Shown piece by piece: positions 7,716-16,643 of a stretch of 64,000 bases of DNA (its first letter is position 1; each line of letters starts with the position of its first letter). A model generated the notes under the pieces. The model did not search any database. It was given only the letters and a program-made list of their open reading frames with translations, and had not been told where the DNA came from. The position numbers and the translations under genes are program-made. The stretch lies in contig CAWEPI010000004.1 in NCBI GenBank assembly GCA_963810945.1, forward strand, positions 1,240,001 to 1,304,000, read 5' to 3'. This stretch comes from JAOUEA01 sp963810945. GTDB taxonomy: Bacteria; Actinomycetota; UBA4738; HRBIN12.

Positions 7716-9098
7716 TTAGTCCACCCGCCACGCCGACCAGTAGCCGGCGGGCAGGCTCACCCCGTCGGCGAGCGCCGCCGCGTCGATGGCGTCCCGGAAC
7801 TCGGACGAGCGCGTCACGCCGAACCAGTGGGCCTGCGCGTAGTCGCGGAGCACCCCGATGAACGTGGCAAGCCCGAACCGGTGCGCGAGGTCTGCGAGCA
7901 GGCAGCCTCCGATGTCATAGACGACGGCCCCGTACTGTGCTCGGTGCGCGTCCCAATAGCTCATGTCGTTGGTGAGCCTGGCCGCGGGGCTCGGCCAGGT
8001 GGGTGTCCCGCAGTTCCGCCAGGGCGTGGCCCCGCCCGGGGCGAGCCGCTCGGTCCAGGTGGCGAAGCCTTCGTCCAGCCACGGCTCGTGGAACTCGTCG
8101 TCGCCCACCACGCCGTACCACCATTGATGCGCGACCTCGTGGTTGATCGCGTACGGGTTCGTGAAGACGATCTGCGGGTACTCCATGCCTCCGAACGAGG
8201 CGGACGCGGGAAGCACGACATCCATCTCGCGGTACGGATAGGCGCCGAAGTCCCGGCCGTAGGTCCGCATCGCCCCCCGCGCGGTCGCGAGCGCATCGAG
8301 CGCCTCCCCGCGGGTCACGCCGGGCCGCTGGTAGGAAACCACCACGCGCGTCGCACCCACCTGGCCGGTAACGGTCGCGAGGCGTCCTGCGGCCCAGGCG
8401 AAATCACGCACGCTCGAAGCCGCGTAGGTCGTGACGCTCCTGCCCGACCGCGTGTCGTGATGGGCGACCGCGAACCCGGTGGCGGGCGTGGCGAGCCCTC
8501 GAGGCGCGCTGAGCGTGACCCGGTAGGTCCCGGCGATCGAGTAGAAGCTCTCCCCCAGGTCGACGAACGGTTCGGTCGCATGCCAGCCCTGGTCGTCGCG
8601 GACGGCGAGCGTGGGCAGCGCGGTCCCGAGCAGCGTGAGCCCGGGCCGGTACCCGAAGCGATCGTCACGCCTAGGGACGTCGATCGCGAGGCGCATCCCC
8701 ACGGTGGTCCGACCGCCCGGCGGGAGGGGGGCGTCGAGCTGGATCCTGAGGGCGGTGCAGTTCTCGGTAGGAGCGTCCGCGGTGCCCCCCGTCACGTGCA
8801 AGACGCGGATCGCGTCGTGTCCGCCGACACCTCCGCACCCCATCACGCCGTTCGACCAGAGCCGGAGCCAGATCTCGCCGAGACCGGTCGCGCCGAGGTT
8901 GGTGAAGGTCACGGACTCCGAGCCGGTCCACGCGTGACCGACGCCCCCTGTCCTCAGGTGCACGACGTAGGAGGGGTCTCCGGGATCGCGGAGCACGGCC
9001 GGCGCTCCCGACGCCGTCGCCGTCGGTACCGATCCGGCGAACGCCATGCACGCGGTCAGGGCGGCGAGGGAGGCGAGGAGCCGTCGCGTCGAAGACAC
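7716..9098 (-). CDS. Secreted M1-family-like zinc metallopeptidase
   Basis: I start at a GTG at 9098, giving 460 residues with a typical signal peptide (RRLLASLAALTACMAFAG); the longer frame upstream looks non-coding. The M1 exopeptidase signature is clear: GGMEY in place of GxMEN, then NHEVAHQWWYG near residue 318 and the third zinc ligand Glu in WLDEGFATW, 18 residues on. The N-terminal beta-rich part (SVTFTNLGATGLGEIWLRLW) resembles the M1 saddle domain. The C-terminal ARM-repeat domain of large aminopeptidases is missing, as in the short secreted M1-like proteins of Actinomycetota. Probably an exported or surface peptidase. Confidence 0.85.
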   Translation of the reverse strand: MSSTRRLLASLAALTACMAFAGSVPTATASGAPAVLRDPGDPSYVVHLRTGGVGHAWTGSESVTFTNLGATGLGEIWLRLWSNGVMGCGGVGGHDAIRVLHVTGGTADAPTENCTALRIQLDAPLPPGGRTTVGMRLAIDVPRRDDRFGYRPGLTLLGTALPTLAVRDDQGWHATEPFVDLGESFYSIAGTYRVTLSAPRGLATPATGFAVAHHDTRSGRSVTTYAASSVRDFAWAAGRLATVTGQVGATRVVVSYQRPGVTRGEALDALATARGAMRTYGRDFGAYPYREMDVVLPASASFGGMEYPQIVFTNPYAINHEVAHQWWYGVVGDDEFHEPWLDEGFATWTERLAPGGATPWRNCGTPTWPSPAARLTNDMSYWDAHRAQYGAVVYDIGGCLLADLAHRFGLATFIGVLRDYAQAHWFGVTRSSEFRDAIDAAALADGVSLPAGYWSAWRVD

Positions 9099-9233
9099 GC
9101 CCGGAGTGTACGGGTGGCGCGGAGTCTCGGCGCCGCCAGCCGTCCGCGGCGATCGGGCGTGTGAGTGTCGGGCGCGCGTGGCCCGCCTCCCTGATATGAC
9201 TCCCGGCACGATCCGTTAGCCCACGGCGAAAGC

Positions 9234-9265
9234 AGAAGGGGCCTCGGTTTCCCGAGACCCCTTCT
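9234..9265 (-). terminator. Intrinsic terminator downstream of tRNA-fMet
   Basis: A strong inverted repeat, AGAAGGGG and CCCCTTCT with an inner CTCGG/CCGAG stem around a short loop, lies 17 nt past the 3' end of the tRNA gene in its direction of transcription. The tail is only moderately T-rich, as is common in high-GC bacteria. It would also stop read-through from the tRNA into the peptidase gene. Confidence 0.75.
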
Positions 9266-9282
9266 CACCGCTACCTCTTTCG

Positions 9283-9356
9283 TCGCGGGGGTCAGATTTG
9301 AACTGACGACCTCTGGGTTATGAGCCCAGCGAGCTACCGGACTGCTCCACCCCGCA
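9283..9356 (-). tRNA. Initiator tRNA-fMet (CAT anticodon)
   Basis: The minus strand folds into a full cloverleaf with D stem GAGC/GCTC, anticodon arm CTGGG-CTCATAA-CCCAG (anticodon CAT), a 5-nt variable loop and a T arm with TTCAAAT. Initiator features are the run of three G:C pairs at the base of the anticodon stem, the A11:U24 pair, and no Watson-Crick pair at 1:72. Position 1:72 reads U:G instead of the usual C:A. CCA is not encoded. Boundaries assume a 7-bp acceptor stem plus discriminator A73. Confidence 0.93.
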
Positions 9357-9450
9357 TCACGATGCTAGCGGAGGAGCCCCGCACCGCCAATCCCGCCACG
9401 GACTCCGCTTCCTCCTCGTTGGGGTGCGCGTCGGCGCAGCGCGGTCCCGA

Positions 9451-9456
9451 TACCGT
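9451..9456 (+). promoter_or_regulatory. Candidate -10 element (leaderless) for the TOPRIM gene
   Basis: TACCGT ends 7 nt before the ATG at 9464. There is no Shine-Dalgarno between them, so transcription would begin at or next to the start codon. Confidence 0.45.
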
Positions 9457-9463
9457 GCTATCC

Positions 9464-10039
9464 ATGGAACGTCGTGAAGACCGGTTCCCGCGCGCGGTCG
9501 TCCTCGTCGAGGGCGTGAGCGACCAGCTCGCGCTCGAGGCGCTCGCGCGCCGCCGTGGCCGGGAACTGGGCGCCGAGGGCGTTTCGATCGTGCCGATCGG
9601 CGGCTCCAAGAATATCGGTCGCTTCCTGGACCTGTTCGGGCCGCGCGGCGCCGATGTGGTCCTCGCGGGCCTCTGCGACGTGGCCGAGGTGGACGACTAC
9701 CGAGGCGCGCTCCAACGGGCCGGCCTCGGCTCGAACCTCGGCACCGCCGACATGGAACGGCTCGGCTTCTTCGTGTGCGACGCGGACCTCGAGGACGAGC
9801 TGGTCCGCGCCGCGGGTCCCTCGGTCGTCGAGCGGGTGTTCGAAGCGCAGGGCGACCTGGGGTCGTTCCGCACATTCCAGCGCCAGCCTGCGTGGCGCGA
9901 CCGGCCACACGCCGAGCAGCTCCGGCGGTTCGTGGGAACCCGCAGCGGCCGGAAGATCCAGACGGGCGCGATGCTCGTGGACGCGGTGGACCTGCCGCGG
10001 ATGCCGCGGCCTTTGGACCTCGTGCTCACGCACGTGTGA
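9464..10039 (+). CDS. Stand-alone OLD-family TOPRIM domain protein
   Basis: A 191-residue protein whose core is a TOPRIM fold like that of OLD-family nucleases: VVLVEGVSDQLALEAL with the catalytic glutamate near the N-terminus, then IVPIGGSKNIGRFLDLF, LAGLCDVAEVDDYRGAL and VCDADLEDELVRAAG, which supply acidic metal ligands. Full OLD proteins put this domain after an ABC-type ATPase; here no ATPase is attached or adjacent. The start at 9464 is preferred over the longer open frame because the upstream stretch overlaps the tRNA gene and a TANNNT hexamer sits 7 nt before it. A nucleic-acid-cleaving or -binding role is likely; its partner is unknown. Confidence 0.8.
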   Translation: MERREDRFPRAVVLVEGVSDQLALEALARRRGRELGAEGVSIVPIGGSKNIGRFLDLFGPRGADVVLAGLCDVAEVDDYRGALQRAGLGSNLGTADMERLGFFVCDADLEDELVRAAGPSVVERVFEAQGDLGSFRTFQRQPAWRDRPHAEQLRRFVGTRSGRKIQTGAMLVDAVDLPRMPRPLDLVLTHV

Positions 10040-10192
10040 GGCCGTTGAGGTCCCGCCACGGGCGGCTCCCGTGTCCCATCGGGCCGTTCGGCTACAGCAA
10101 GATGACGAAGGCGCGCGGTTGCCCTTCAGGTATAGGTTTGCTGCCTCGACGCCGATGCAGACAGAGACCGTGCTCCCCCCAGGAGCGTGCAG

Positions 10193-10621
10193 GTGATGAG
10201 GAAGAAGGAACTGCGGACCCGCAACGATCAACTCCGCCGTGAGCTCTCTCACGCCCATCAGGTGGCGGCGAGTCACGTCAAGCAGATCAACGAACATCGC
10301 ATGCAGCTCGCGATGCTTCAGCTCGAGCGTCCGGCGATCGGCGTCACCACCGGAGACGAAGGCGCGTTCCCCGGCGCCGTTGAGCCCGGCGCGCGCTGTC
10401 CGACCTGTGGGCAGCTCGCCACAGGCGGGATGACCTCCGAACCGGTCATGAAGGCGTGTCCGGACTGCGCCGAACCCGTGCGGATGGCCGCGCGCCGATG
10501 CCGCTACTGCGGATACCTGTTCGGCGGGATCGATCAACCGCGGAACGGGAACGGCTCGAAGGAGACCCCGTCCAACGGCTCCTCGCCGATCACGCGGCTC
10601 GGGTCCGTTTCGGGCACCTGA
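10193..10621 (+). CDS. Coiled-coil plus double zinc-ribbon protein, function unknown
   Basis: About 142 residues. The N-terminal third is a charged helix with coiled-coil character (ELRTRNDQLRRELSHAHQVA). Two zinc-binding segments follow: CPTCG, and a ribbon CPDCAEPVRMAARRCRYCG typical of UPF0547-like C-terminal ribbons. The C-terminus is low complexity (N/G/S). GTG 10193 and ATG 10196 are both possible; an AGGAG Shine-Dalgarno at 10181-10185 gives the best spacing to 10193. Possibly a scaffold or nucleic-acid-associated protein; no function can be assigned. Confidence 0.65.
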   Translation: MMRKKELRTRNDQLRRELSHAHQVAASHVKQINEHRMQLAMLQLERPAIGVTTGDEGAFPGAVEPGARCPTCGQLATGGMTSEPVMKACPDCAEPVRMAARRCRYCGYLFGGIDQPRNGNGSKETPSNGSSPITRLGSVSGT

Positions 10622-10652
10622 TCGCGGGACGGCGTCACGGGTTCCGGCCACG

Positions 10653-10658
10653 TACCAT
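10653..10658 (+). promoter_or_regulatory. Candidate -10 element (leaderless) for the aldehyde dehydrogenase
   Basis: TACCAT ends 7 nt before the ATG at 10666. The same hexamer at the same spacing, with a near-identical spacer (CCGGGGC here, CCGAGGC there), stands before ligD at 52178. No Shine-Dalgarno is placed to act. Confidence 0.5.
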
Positions 10659-10665
10659 CCGGGGC

Positions 10666-12219
10666 ATGGGTACCCACATCGCCTCCATCGTCAACGGCGT
10701 CCCCGTCGAGCGGGCCGGCGGCGGTACGCTCACCGTCACCGACCCGGCCCGGCTCGACGAGGTCGTAGCGGAGGTATCTCTCGGGGACGCCTCGACCTTC
10801 TTCGAGGCCTGCCGGGCCGCCCGCACGGCGCAGCCCGGGTGGGCGGCCGTCCCCGCCCCCGTCCGCGGTCGCGCGATCCAACAGCTCGGACGCCTCGTGG
10901 AAGCGAACTTCGAGGCGCTCAGCCGCCTGATCACGAGAGAGATCGGCAAGCCCATCAGGGAATCACGCGGCGAGGTACAAGAGGTCGTCGACACCTGCAA
11001 CTTCTTCCTGGGCGAAGGCCGCCGCCTCTACGGACAGACCGTGCCGAGCGAGATGCCGGACAAGCAGCTGTTCACGTTCCGGGTGCCCGTGGGCGTCGCC
11101 GCCATCGTGACGGCGGGCAACTTCCCGGTCGCGGTGCCCTCCTGGTACCTGGTGCCCGCGCTCCTGTGCGGCAACGCGGTCGTCTGGAAACCGGCCGAGT
11201 ACACGCCCGCCACGGCCGAGGCGTTCGCGCAGCTCTTCCTGCATGCCGGATTCCCCGACGGAGCGTTCAACCTGGTGCTCACCGAAGGACCGGAGACCTT
11301 CGCGGGATTGGAGCATGCGCTCGACGAGGGGCTGGTCGACAAGGTGGGGTTCACCGGCTCCACGGACGTGGGCCGACGCATCGGCGAGCTCACGGGCCGG
11401 CACCTGCAGACAGCGTGCCTGGAGCTGGGCGGGAAGAACCCGCTGGTGATCATGCCCGACGCCGACCTCGACCTCGCGACCGAAGGCGCGCTCTTCAGCG
11501 GGTTCGGCACGGCCGGTCAGCGCTGCACGTCCCTGGGCACGGTCATCGTCCAGGCGGGCGTGCACGACGAGTTCCTAACGCGGTTCGACGAGGCGGTCCG
11601 GCGCGCCGCGATCGGCGACCCCACCCAGGACGTCCTCTACGGGCCGATGATCTCGCAGCGGTTCTGCGATCGGTTCGAGGACTGGCTGGGGCTTGTGGCG
11701 CCTCACCACGACCTGTATGGATCGACCGCGACGGGGCGCATCACCGCGACCCATCCGCGCGAGGGGTTCGTGGGCGATCCCGACGCCGGCCTCTTCTATC
11801 ACCCCACCATCGTCGACGGCGTCACGATCGACGACGGGATCTATCGCACGGAGACGTTCGGGCCCATCGTGGGGGTCGCGACGTTCGACGACTTCGACGA
11901 GGCCATCGCGCTCGCCAACGGGCACGGGTACGGCCTCTCGTCGTCGATCTACACGACCGACCCGCTGCACGCGTTCCGTTTCCGCGAGCGCATCTCCGCC
12001 GGCATGGTGAGCGTGAACAACTCGACGAGTGGGGCGGAGGCGCACCTGCCGTTCGGGGGCAACGGGCGCAGCGGCAACGGGTCGCGCCAGTCAGGCATCT
12101 GGGTGCTGGATCAGTTCACGCGCTGGCAGGCGATGAACTGGGACTACAGCGGTCGCCTCCAGAAGGCCCAGATGGACGTCGCCGACGTGGTCGCCGACCT
12201 CGACTACCGGCTCCCCTAG
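10666..12219 (+). CDS. NAD(P)-dependent aldehyde dehydrogenase, ALDH7-like
   Basis: A 517-residue member of the aldehyde dehydrogenase superfamily, which oxidises aldehydes to acids with NAD(P). The catalytic cysteine lies in GTAGQRCTS (C287) and the general-base glutamate in LELGGKNP (E253). The cofactor loop reads FTGSTDVGR, and the C-terminal FGPIVGV and PFGGNGRSGNG segments are in place. GTAGQRCT is characteristic of the ALDH7 (aminoadipate-semialdehyde/betaine-aldehyde) branch, though the true substrate is unknown. Start 10666 is supported by the alignment and by a -10-like hexamer 7 nt upstream; the frame is open further upstream without family similarity. Its stop overlaps that of the convergent UPF0182 gene. 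Confidence 0.93.
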   Translation: MGTHIASIVNGVPVERAGGGTLTVTDPARLDEVVAEVSLGDASTFFEACRAARTAQPGWAAVPAPVRGRAIQQLGRLVEANFEALSRLITREIGKPIRESRGEVQEVVDTCNFFLGEGRRLYGQTVPSEMPDKQLFTFRVPVGVAAIVTAGNFPVAVPSWYLVPALLCGNAVVWKPAEYTPATAEAFAQLFLHAGFPDGAFNLVLTEGPETFAGLEHALDEGLVDKVGFTGSTDVGRRIGELTGRHLQTACLELGGKNPLVIMPDADLDLATEGALFSGFGTAGQRCTSLGTVIVQAGVHDEFLTRFDEAVRRAAIGDPTQDVLYGPMISQRFCDRFEDWLGLVAPHHDLYGSTATGRITATHPREGFVGDPDAGLFYHPTIVDGVTIDDGIYRTETFGPIVGVATFDDFDEAIALANGHGYGLSSSIYTTDPLHAFRFRERISAGMVSVNNSTSGAEAHLPFGGNGRSGNGSRQSGIWVLDQFTRWQAMNWDYSGRLQKAQMDVADVVADLDYRLP

Positions 12220-15119
12220 GGCGACGGGGACGCGCTGGCGCTGGCGCTCGCCGACGGCGTCGGCGATGCCGACGTCCCCGTGCCCGATCCCGCCTGCTGG
12301 GCGGCCAGGTCGTTGGCCCGTTGCACGAGATCCTGCGCCTGTTGGAGCTCGGATTGGTAGGTCGCGAGGTCGCCGGCCTTCAACGCCACGTCCGCCGCCT
12401 GGAAGTGCTCGAGCGCCTGCTGCAGGAGGTCGGCCACCTGTTGATCGACGGTTCCTCCACCTCCCCCGCCGCCGTTGTTCGGGATCTGGCCCGAGACGGA
12501 GTTCGAGAGCGCCTCCTGCAGCGTCGTCCCCAGGCCGATCGCGTCGCCGTTGGCCACCACGATCTGCTTCAGCTCGGGGACGGCGGAGGCCTGGTTGGCA
12601 CGGACGAACACGGGCTGCACGTACAGGAACGAGTTCTCGACGGGGATCACGAGGAAGTCGCCGAAGAGCACCTGCGATCCGCCCTGGCCGAGCAGCGTGC
12701 GTTGCGCGGAGAACTGCGGGTTCTGGTTGATCCTCGAGAACACCTGCGAGGGTCCGTCGATGTTCTCGCCCGTCGGGAAACGGAACGCGACCGTGTGCCC
12801 GTAGCTCCCCTCCCCCTCGATGGTCGGATCGGAATCGGCGGCCATCCAGGCGACCATGTTGTTCCGGCCTTCCGGCACGAAGGGCAGGATCAGCTGGAAC
12901 CGCTCGTCCTGTTGGTCGGGCGTCTTCATCAAGACGTAGTACGGGCGGAGCACAGCCGACGTGGTGGTGGCCACGTCCGTCGAGCTCGCCACGGTGGGGT
13001 CCGCGGGGATCTGCCACACGTCCTGCTTCTGGTAGAAGACCGACGGATCCGTGACGTGGTACGTGGCGTACTGCGTCGCCTGCACCTGGAAGAGGTTCTC
13101 GGGGTAGCGGAAGTGCGACGTGATCTCCGACGGCGCCTGCGACCAGTCGGTGAACAGGTCGGGGTACGCGTTCGACCACGCGTGGATGATCGGGTCGTCG
13201 AAGTTCGCGTAGTAGGTCATCTTCCCGGTGTACGCGTCCACCACGACCTTCACCGAGTTCCGCATGTAGTTCGCCGAGCCCGTCAGGCCTCCGGTCACGC
13301 TGTTGGCCTGCGTGGCGTCCGCCAGATCCGCGACCTGCGAGTACGGGTACTCCGTCGTGGTCGTGTACGCGTCCCACACCCACTTCAGGCCGTCCGGCTC
13401 GATCACCAGGTAGGGATCCCCGTCGAACTTCAGGAACGGCACGACCTTCGGCACCCGCTGGTAGATGTCGCGGTAGATCATGATCCGACTGGTCGACTCG
13501 ATCTGTCCCGAGATCAGCAGGTTCACGTCCCGGAAGCGCCACGCGAAGAGCGCACGCTGCAGGGCGTTGCCCATGGGGATGCCTCCGTCGCCCGTGTACG
13601 GAACGGGCGGCGCTCCCTCGAAGTTCAGCTCGGGGGTCTTGGAGTTCACGATGACGAACGACACGTCGCCCTTCACGCCCTCGCCGTAGTACAGGGCGTT
13701 CTGCGACGCGACGGGGCCGCCGCCCTGGGACACGGGCGGGATGTTGCTCGCGGTGAAGACGGGCGCGCCCTCGCTGGACGCCGAGTTCACCTGCGCGGCC
13801 ACCGCGCCGTAGCCGTGGGTATACACCAGGTGCTGGTTCTGCCAGGTTCCCCCGGTCCCCGGGATCCCCTGCTGGGTGACCTCGCGGCCCGACACCATCT
13901 GCACCCGCTCCTTGCCGTTGACCTGGTAGCGGTCCACGTCGACGTCGAGGAAGTCGTAGTACTGGCGGATCCGCTGCAACGACTGGAAGTTCTCCCCGAG
14001 GATGGGCGGGCGCCAGAGCCGGATGTTGGAGATGGTCGGGCCGTTGTCCCGCAGCTCCTTGGCCGTCACCGCGGGATCGACCGCGCGATCCGGCTGGTAG
14101 TCGATCTTGTCCAGTCCGAAGGCGGTGCGCGTCCCCGCGATGTTGTCCTCGATGTAGGGCTGTTCGCGTTGGTACTCCTGCGGGGCCACCCTGAATCGCT
14201 GCACGAACGAGGGGTAGGCCGTTCCCAAGAGCACGGAGACGATGGCGAGGAGTCCCACGGCGATGATGGGGAGCGCCCACACGCGCACGCGGATGTTGAC
14301 GAAGAACAGGATCGCGCAGATCACCGCCACGATCGCGAGCAGGTTGAGCGCGGGGAGCTGAGCCTTCACATCCGTGTACGACGCACCCTCCACCACGCCG
14401 CGCTTCGACGTGAGGAGGTCGAAGCGGCCGAGGTAGTAGCCCCACGCCTTCACCAGCATGATGAGGCCCAGCAGCACCGAGAGGTGCGCACGCACCGCGG
14501 GATCCACCTTCTGCCCGAACCCACCCGGTGCCTGGGGCCGGATCCCGCCCCACAGGAAGTACGCGATGGCCACCAGGAACGTGACGCCCACCAGCGACGA
14601 GAAGAGCCACCCCTGGAGGAAACGGAGCCACGGCAGGTTGAAGATGTAGAAGGCCGGGTCGCGGTTGAAGAGCGGCTCAGGGTTGCCGAACGTGACCCCG
14701 CCGGAGTTCTTCCACAGCAGGTACGTCTGCCACTGGCGGGAAACCCCCACCCCCACGGTGAGGGCGAGGAGGCCGGCGCCCAACGGAACGATCCACCGGA
14801 GGTAGGGCTGGAACGTCTGTCGTATCCGCTCGACGACCTCTTGGTCGGGCGTGAGCACCCGTGTGGTCGGCGATGAACGGCGCACGATCAGGAGGTTCAC
14901 GATCAACAGCGCGAAGAAGAGCAGGCCGAACACGAGACCCAGCAGCAGCTTCGTCCATAGCGTCGTCCAGAAGACGGAGGAGAAGTCCACCTCGCGGTAC
15001 CAGAGGAGGTCCACGTAGAACTGGGACATGAACGTGAAGAGGATGGCCAGCAGCACGAGGCCGGCGACGACGAACAAGGGCCAGCGTCGCCGCCTCGGCA
15101 GCCTCATCCGGACGCTCAT
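12216..15119 (-). CDS. UPF0182 family large membrane protein
   Basis: A 967-residue protein of the UPF0182 (COG1615) family, found mainly in Actinomycetota and Cyanobacteria and of unknown function. About seven hydrophobic helices occupy the first third (for example LFVVAGLVLLAILFTFM near residue 20 and LLGLVFGLLFFALLIVNLLIV near 55). A long extracytoplasmic region follows. It has family segments such as YTDVKAQLPALN, VYTHGYG and YYGEGVKGDVSFV, and ends in a Gly-rich loop, a helical segment and a Ser/Ala/Pro-rich tail. Length is normal for the family. The ATG at 15119 has a GGAAGGA Shine-Dalgarno. It converges on the aldehyde dehydrogenase with a 4-nt overlap. Confidence 0.93.
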   Translation of the reverse strand: MSVRMRLPRRRRWPLFVVAGLVLLAILFTFMSQFYVDLLWYREVDFSSVFWTTLWTKLLLGLVFGLLFFALLIVNLLIVRRSSPTTRVLTPDQEVVERIRQTFQPYLRWIVPLGAGLLALTVGVGVSRQWQTYLLWKNSGGVTFGNPEPLFNRDPAFYIFNLPWLRFLQGWLFSSLVGVTFLVAIAYFLWGGIRPQAPGGFGQKVDPAVRAHLSVLLGLIMLVKAWGYYLGRFDLLTSKRGVVEGASYTDVKAQLPALNLLAIVAVICAILFFVNIRVRVWALPIIAVGLLAIVSVLLGTAYPSFVQRFRVAPQEYQREQPYIEDNIAGTRTAFGLDKIDYQPDRAVDPAVTAKELRDNGPTISNIRLWRPPILGENFQSLQRIRQYYDFLDVDVDRYQVNGKERVQMVSGREVTQQGIPGTGGTWQNQHLVYTHGYGAVAAQVNSASSEGAPVFTASNIPPVSQGGGPVASQNALYYGEGVKGDVSFVIVNSKTPELNFEGAPPVPYTGDGGIPMGNALQRALFAWRFRDVNLLISGQIESTSRIMIYRDIYQRVPKVVPFLKFDGDPYLVIEPDGLKWVWDAYTTTTEYPYSQVADLADATQANSVTGGLTGSANYMRNSVKVVVDAYTGKMTYYANFDDPIIHAWSNAYPDLFTDWSQAPSEITSHFRYPENLFQVQATQYATYHVTDPSVFYQKQDVWQIPADPTVASSTDVATTTSAVLRPYYVLMKTPDQQDERFQLILPFVPEGRNNMVAWMAADSDPTIEGEGSYGHTVAFRFPTGENIDGPSQVFSRINQNPQFSAQRTLLGQGGSQVLFGDFLVIPVENSFLYVQPVFVRANQASAVPELKQIVVANGDAIGLGTTLQEALSNSVSGQIPNNGGGGGGGTVDQQVADLLQQALEHFQAADVALKAGDLATYQSELQQAQDLVQRANDLAAQQAGSGTGTSASPTPSASASASASPSP

Positions 15120-15211
15120 GCTTGGGGTGGTTCCTTCCTGGCTCGGGATCGCGCGCCCCGGGGGGCCGCTGCGGCCAGCCTAGCGCATGCCGTCCGGTTC
15201 AACGGGGCCGC

Positions 15212-16189
15212 TCACGCCTGCGCGGAGAGCGCATCCACAGCGTCCTGGAAGGTGGCGACCTGGATCAGCTTCATGTCCCCGGTGTCGACGCCGTCGAGCT
15301 CTCCCCAGTTGTCCTTGGGCACCAGGAACACGCTCGCGCCGACGCGCTCGGCCGCCACCACCTTGTCGGTGATGCCACCGATCGGACCCACCTTGCCGGA
15401 GGGGTCGATCGTACCGGTGCCCGCGATCGTGCGGCCCTGCGTGAGATCGCCCGGCGTGAGCTCGTCGTACAGACCTAGCGCGAACATCAGGCCGGCCGAC
15501 GGACCCCCCACATCGCCGCTCGCGATGTCCACGGAGAACGGGAACGAGTCGATGATGCTGACGCCGACGAGCGGATGATCGATCCCCGGACAGCTACCCT
15601 TCGCCACCTCGATCTCGTGCGTCTGTCCTGCTGCGCGGATCGTGAAGTCGAGCCGCTGACCACGGTCGGCCGCGGAGATCAACCGCGACGCCGCCTTGGC
15701 GGAGTCCACGGGGTGGTCGTCGATCGCGACGATCGTGTCGCCGGAGAAGAGCTTCCCGTCGGCCGGACATCCTTGACCCGTCGCCTCGATCAGCGCCCCC
15801 GACCCGTGATCCTGGGGGTAGTCCGCGACCTTCGACAACGCGACGTACGTCGCGTCGATCTTGCTCTGGTCCATCTCGGAGATGGCGCGCTGTTGCTCGG
15901 CGTCGACATCCTCGCCGGGCGGATAGAGGAGGTTCTTGCTCACCACCGCCTGATGGGGATCGAGCCACGAGACGACGGCCTGCAGCGGCGTGACCTGATA
16001 CCACCGGACGGTCGTCATGATCAGCTTGCCGGACGAGGGGTATCGCGGGTGACCCTCCACCGAGATCAGTGGCACCACCTCGCGCGCCGGGCCCGGGCCC
16101 ACCGAGTAGTAGGGCAGCCGAACGTAGCCGACCGCGAACACGAGGGCCAGCGCGAGGCCGAACGCGGCGATCTTGAGGAAGCGCTTCAT
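15212..16189 (-). CDS. Membrane-anchored PDZ-domain/Lon-like (S16) serine protease, YlbL type
   Basis: A 325-residue protein with one N-terminal membrane helix (FGLALALVFAVGYV), a PDZ domain in the middle (LFSGDTIVAIDDHPVDSAKAA) and a C-terminal Lon-type protease domain. The Ser-Lys dyad is visible: S231 in GDVGGPSAGLMF and K276 in GGITDKVVAA, with the 45-residue spacing typical of Lon. It has no ATPase domain, so it should cleave extracytoplasmic substrates near the membrane without ATP. The family is widespread in Actinomycetota and Firmicutes. Physiological substrates are not known. Confidence 0.92.
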   Translation of the reverse strand: MKRFLKIAAFGLALALVFAVGYVRLPYYSVGPGPAREVVPLISVEGHPRYPSSGKLIMTTVRWYQVTPLQAVVSWLDPHQAVVSKNLLYPPGEDVDAEQQRAISEMDQSKIDATYVALSKVADYPQDHGSGALIEATGQGCPADGKLFSGDTIVAIDDHPVDSAKAASRLISAADRGQRLDFTIRAAGQTHEIEVAKGSCPGIDHPLVGVSIIDSFPFSVDIASGDVGGPSAGLMFALGLYDELTPGDLTQGRTIAGTGTIDPSGKVGPIGGITDKVVAAERVGASVFLVPKDNWGELDGVDTGDMKLIQVATFQDAVDALSAQA

Positions 16190-16274
16190 GATCTTGAGAC
16201 TCCATGGTACGGGCGCGGAGGGTCTTCACCGGTGCGCATGTGGGCGCTAAGCTCGACCCGCCGAGAGGAGTTCG

Positions 16275-16634
16275 ATGCTGAGCTACGTGCTGGTTCTGTT
16301 GATCGCGGGCGGCGTGGGCTGGAGCGTGTACTGGCTCACGATGCGCTACGCCGAGGCTCACCAACCGGAGGTCCCCGAGGACGTGCGCGAGTGGACCGAG
16401 ACCAGCGCGTCGGCCGACGACGGAGGCTTCGCTCCGGAGTCCGAGGGGCCGATGTTCCCGCCCGGAGGTGCGTACGTCCCCGTGACGCAGAGCCGCCCGT
16501 CCTGGCAATCGAGGCTGAGCGGGCTGCTCGGATTGGCGATCGCGGTGACGGTGGCCGCCATCAGCTCCGCGGTCGCCCTCTACTCGCTCGGGCATCTCGT
16601 CGCGCGGCTCTTGCAGTCGGCGAGCTCTGGCTGA
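16275..16634 (+). CDS. Small two-helix membrane protein, unknown function
   Basis: A 119-residue protein. An N-terminal hydrophobic helix (MLSYVLVLLIAGGVGW) and a C-terminal one (LLGLAIAVTVAAISSAVALY) flank a polar, acidic, proline-rich linker. The N-terminal part reads like a DivIVA-adjacent or DUF-type small actinobacterial membrane protein, but I do not recognise it. A GAGAGGAG Shine-Dalgarno precedes the ATG. It is divergent from the PDZ protease gene and convergent with mreB. Confidence 0.7.
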   Translation: MLSYVLVLLIAGGVGWSVYWLTMRYAEAHQPEVPEDVREWTETSASADDGGFAPESEGPMFPPGGAYVPVTQSRPSWQSRLSGLLGLAIAVTVAAISSAVALYSLGHLVARLLQSASSG

Positions 16635-16643
16635 GTCGCGACT

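Noticed and set aside
9464..10621. Possible anti-phage defence island
   Set aside because: Only one OLD-type TOPRIM gene is present, without its ATPase or other defence genes; the surroundings are housekeeping.
12216..12300. Short repeats at the end of the UPF0182 gene as a possible CRISPR or tandem repeat
   Set aside because: They encode a Ser/Ala-rich tail (imperfect 6-nt repeats), not spaced direct repeats.
10839..14876. Very long plus-strand open frame (1345 codons)
   Set aside because: It runs through the aldehyde dehydrogenase in the wrong frame and antisense to UPF0182; its composition is the Arg/Gly/Pro-rich pattern of GC-driven shadows.
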